This document shows, piece by piece, positions 62,099 through 64,000 of a stretch of DNA of 64,000 nucleotides. A model generated the notes under the pieces. It saw nothing but the letters and a program-made list of their open reading frames with translations, had not been told where the DNA came from and did not search any database. The translations under genes and the position numbers were made by a program. The number at the start of each line of letters is the position of its first letter. Within the stretch, counting starts at the first letter, position 1. Source of the stretch: Sulfitobacter delicatus (GTDB taxonomy: Bacteria; Pseudomonadota; Alphaproteobacteria; Rhodobacterales; Rhodobacteraceae); assembly GCF_900102535.1 (NCBI RefSeq), contig NZ_FNBP01000007.1, forward strand, positions 62,001 through 126,000. The letters are read 5' to 3'.

Positions 62099-62443
62099 TC
62101 AGTAGTTATGCTTGCGGTGCGACGCGCGGTCCGCAAAGATCCGCTCCATATGCGCCTTCAGGCCAGCAGGGTTGCCCACCAGACGCTCATCGCGGCAAAC
62201 CCGCTCGGCGATGGCATGTGCGGTCGAGAAGTCATAGCCCACGGCGACAAGGCTATCGACAAAAACGCTGTTGGGCCGGTCCCAGATCACGTCATGCCAC
62301 GGGCCACGGTAGCAGCTGACGTGGATTACATTGCCTGTCGGTACGGCAACACCTTGGTTGTGGTAGGCGTATTTCACGCCACCGGCAAATGCGGGCAGGG
62401 CAAGCAGCCCGGCCACAGCGGTTGCTATCATTGTTTTCATCAT
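62099..62443 (-). CDS. small exported protein of unknown function
   Basis: Protein of 114 residues with a signal peptide (cleavage near AFAGG, residue 20). Two cysteines (SCYRG, RVCRD) and a Tyr/His-rich start. The ATG pair at 62443/62440 follows GGGGGAC by 7 bases. The longer frame to 62557 has no ribosome site and is ignored. No family recognised. Confidence 0.6.
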   Translation of the reverse strand: MMKTMIATAVAGLLALPAFAGGVKYAYHNQGVAVPTGNVIHVSCYRGPWHDVIWDRPNSVFVDSLVAVGYDFSTAHAIAERVCRDERLVGNPAGLKAHMERIFADRASHRKHNY

Positions 62444-62871
62444 CACATAGTCCCCCAGTTGAGATTGCAGCATCAGTCGGCCTCGGCAAAGCCGCGCGAA
62501 AGTCCCACCCTCGCGATCCGATGAATAGAGGGATAGGCGCCTAGAGCAGCAATTCAAGGAAATTCGGAGGCACTGTTGCCTGTCTGTGGACGGTGATTTG
62601 GTGATGGGGGTGATTGTCGCAACACCTTCTCCAATGCCTTAATTCGACGTGCGGAATGCAAGGTTTCGGCGAAATGCCAATTGCTGAGGATTTACCCCAT
62701 TCCAGCGACAATCCTTTAAGTTTGTTGTGACCATGGCGAATTAAGCCACAAAATGTTGATATCTAAGCTTCACAGGACGGGAAATTTTACCTAACCTGCT
62801 GATATATTGCCTGAGTGTGGTTCCGGGAAGGGGGCCACCTTTGCCAGAGAATTAGAATAAGGACAAAAGCT
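62444..62871. other. 428-base gene-free stretch upstream of the OmpA-family gene
   Basis: Seen: an AT-richer run (62690-62810) with TTTACC and TATATT spaced like a promoter near 62790-62805, then a leader of about 60 bases to the GTG. No ORF with a credible start. Nothing in the first half (62444-62680) stands out. It probably holds the promoter and leader of the OmpA gene. Confidence 0.5.
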
Positions 62872-63447
62872 GTGGGAAACTATATTTCCAATGCAATGCG
62901 CGCGGTGGCCAGTCTGGCGCTTGCGGCGGCGCTGACCGTTGTCGGCGTGACAGCCGACGCCCAAACCCCGTCGCAACAGGGTCGTGACAAGGGTATTTAC
63001 ACACCAACCATCTGGGTCGATCCCGATGGCTGCGAACATTGGGTCATGGATGACGGCGCCGAGGGCTATATGACGCCCCACGTCAGCCGTCAGGGCATTC
63101 CGGTTTGCCGCCGCGGCAATGTCTGCGGTGTGATGGAGACGGATCAGTTCTTTGCCACCGACAAATACAACATCTCGCGTGCCGGTCAGGCGCGTTTGGC
63201 GAATTTCTTCAAGACGACAGGTGCTGTGTCCTACATCATCACCGGCCACACCGACAGCCGCGCGTCGGACGCCTATAACATGCGTCTGTCCTATAACCGC
63301 GCCAATGCGGTAGCGCGCATCGCCAATCAGGTCGGCGCGCGTATTGCTGATGTTCGCGGCTACGGCGAACGGATGCCCGCCGCGCCGAACAATTCAGCTG
63401 CGAACATGGCCAAGAACCGCCGTGTCGAAATTATCTGCATTCGCTGA
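62872..63447 (+). CDS. OmpA-family peptidoglycan-binding protein with Cys module
   Basis: Protein of 191 residues starting at GTG (AAGGA 8 bases upstream). A signal peptide is cleaved near ADAQ (residue 30). Residues 47-79 form a cysteine-rich module, IWVDPDGCEHW...DDGAEGY...GIPVC, also found in the next gene. Residues 100-190 are the OmpA C-terminal peptidoglycan-binding domain (IITGHTDSRASDAYNMRLS, RANAVA, NRRVEI). Outer-membrane or periplasmic anchor role; the module's function is unknown. Confidence 0.82.
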   Translation: MGNYISNAMRAVASLALAAALTVVGVTADAQTPSQQGRDKGIYTPTIWVDPDGCEHWVMDDGAEGYMTPHVSRQGIPVCRRGNVCGVMETDQFFATDKYNISRAGQARLANFFKTTGAVSYIITGHTDSRASDAYNMRLSYNRANAVARIANQVGARIADVRGYGERMPAAPNNSAANMAKNRRVEIICIR

Positions 63448-63460
63448 AGGGACCGCAAAA

Positions 63461-63784
63461 GTGATTAAGACAAAACTTCTCATGGTCACCGCCTGTGCCG
63501 TTGGCCTCTCGGCCTGTACCGATTACGAAGGCGGTCTGGGCCGGGGTTACCCATCGGACAAAACCTTTGACCGGGGCATCGACAAAAAGCACCTGAGCCA
63601 GCTTCAGGCGGGCATCTGGGTCGATCCTAATGGCTGCGATCACTGGATCATTGACGACGGGGTTGAGGGCTATCTCTCGGCGCGGCTCGATAAATTCGGC
63701 AAGCCGGTCTGCTCAGGGGTGGCCCCTCCGACGCATACCGCCGGTCATTTCAAGGGTGGGTCGTCCATCCCGGATCCGAATTGA
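63461..63784 (+). CDS. lipoprotein sharing the OmpA Cys module
   Basis: Lipoprotein of 107 residues starting at GTG, AAGGGA 8 bases upstream. Lipobox LSAC puts the lipidated cysteine at 19. Residues 51-84 repeat the module of the preceding gene: 19 of 33 positions are identical, including both Cys, HW, DDG and EGY. It lies 13 bases downstream, so the two are co-transcribed. A longer frame to 63344 lies inside the OmpA gene. Function unknown; probably works in the same envelope complex. Confidence 0.78.
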   Translation: MIKTKLLMVTACAVGLSACTDYEGGLGRGYPSDKTFDRGIDKKHLSQLQAGIWVDPNGCDHWIIDDGVEGYLSARLDKFGKPVCSGVAPPTHTAGHFKGGSSIPDPN

Positions 63785-63810
63785 GCCGCGCGCCGCATAT
63801 CACGAACACC

Positions 63811-63842
63811 GGGCCGGAGCGCGTTGCGCTTCGGCCCTTTTT
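63811..63842 (+). terminator. Rho-independent terminator
   Basis: A 12-base-pair stem (GGGCCGGAGCGC with GCGCTTCGGCCC, one G-T pair), 3-base loop and five T. It ends the OmpA-lipoprotein operon. Confidence 0.85.
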
Positions 63843-63913
63843 GTCTCTACGGGTTGGTAATTCCGCCCGCTCTGCCTATTTCTCTATTCAGTGCTACACA
63901 AAGGATACGCGCA

Positions 63914-64000
63914 TTGCCTTCAACTGATCTGATGACCCCGGAAAACGCAGCCGAACGGGTGGTGGAATTTCCCGACAATCGCCTGCTGATCGATCTATGC
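63914..64000 (+). CDS. phoH: PhoH-family protein, 5' end only
   Basis: The first 29 codons are in the window. TTG at 63914 has AAAGGA 9 bases upstream; an in-frame ATG at 63932 lacks a site. The translation PENAAERVVEFPDNRLLID matches the N-terminal region of PhoH-like ATPases of Rhodobacteraceae, and phoH after miaB is expected gene order. The product is a cytoplasmic ATPase/possible RNA-processing factor. The remaining gene lies beyond the window. Confidence 0.6.
   Translation, partial: MPSTDLMTPENAAERVVEFPDNRLLIDLC

Noticed and set aside
1-64000. tRNA or rRNA genes
   Set aside because: I looked for T-loop and cloverleaf patterns in the intergenic gaps. The only GGTTCGAA-like strings are inside coding genes such as fabI.

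Overview
The window is a gene-dense, GC-rich chromosomal segment of an alphaproteobacterium, most likely a Roseobacter-group Rhodobacteraceae (Sulfitobacter-like). This rests on the gene content: an Irr-type Fur regulator beside fabA, a smo/mtl-type polyol ABC operon, the pmtA-pssA-psd phospholipid genes, a miaB-to-phoH stretch, and GC-rich palindromic intergenic elements of a kind common in that group. The genus is an inference. I see no rRNA or tRNA genes, CRISPR arrays, insertion sequences or prophage.

Layout. 1-9.6 kb: two c-type cytochrome genes on the + strand meet, tail to tail, an eight-gene minus-strand operon. That operon encodes a gluconate-dehydrogenase-like pair (small Tat subunit plus GMC flavoprotein), two soluble cytochromes c, a caa3-type oxidase (subunit II with fused cytochrome c, subunit I with a subunit-III-like tail), a small membrane protein and a CtaG-like assembly factor. 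Read together it looks like a periplasmic substrate oxidation system wired to its own terminal oxidase. 9.7-15.6 kb: a cation exchanger, a PRC-barrel protein, a solute:sodium symporter, a MscS channel and two unrecognised exported or membrane proteins.

15.7-30.5 kb is the metabolic core: a ROK regulator, fructokinase, zwf, edd, eda and pgi, then a LacI regulator and a polyol ABC transporter with mannitol 2-dehydrogenase. Together these take up a polyol, oxidise it to fructose, phosphorylate it, isomerise it to glucose 6-phosphate and run it through the Entner-Doudoroff pathway. The lactonase gene (pgl) and a sorbitol dehydrogenase (smoS) are not in the window. Three candidate operators are visible here, two of which share an 11-bp core on either side of the LacI gene.

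30.5-41.4 kb: FAD monooxygenase, L,D-transpeptidase, MFS and BCCT transporters, a DsbA-fold isomerase, glucokinase, glycerate kinase and a zinc alcohol dehydrogenase. 41.4-44.8 kb: an incomplete protocatechuate set (pcaD, pcaB and an MFS transporter). 45-49.3 kb: a dehydratase/hydrolase/dehalogenase operon, a SlyD-like FKBP and an RNA methyltransferase. 49.3-49.7 kb: a tandem 182-bp palindromic repeat. 49.7-55.1 kb: fabI-fabB and fabA-irr, separated by an inserted aldehyde dehydrogenase and an NAD(P)-binding protein on the opposite strand. 55-57.3 kb: a LysR gene divergent from a PhyH-type dioxygenase, and an SH3-domain protein. 57.4-60.6 kb: pmtA, pssA and psd (phosphatidylserine to phosphatidylethanolamine to phosphatidylcholine) and a degenerate glycosyltransferase-like protein. 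60.8-64 kb: miaB, a small exported protein, an OmpA-family protein and a lipoprotein that share a cysteine-rich module, and the 5' end of phoH.
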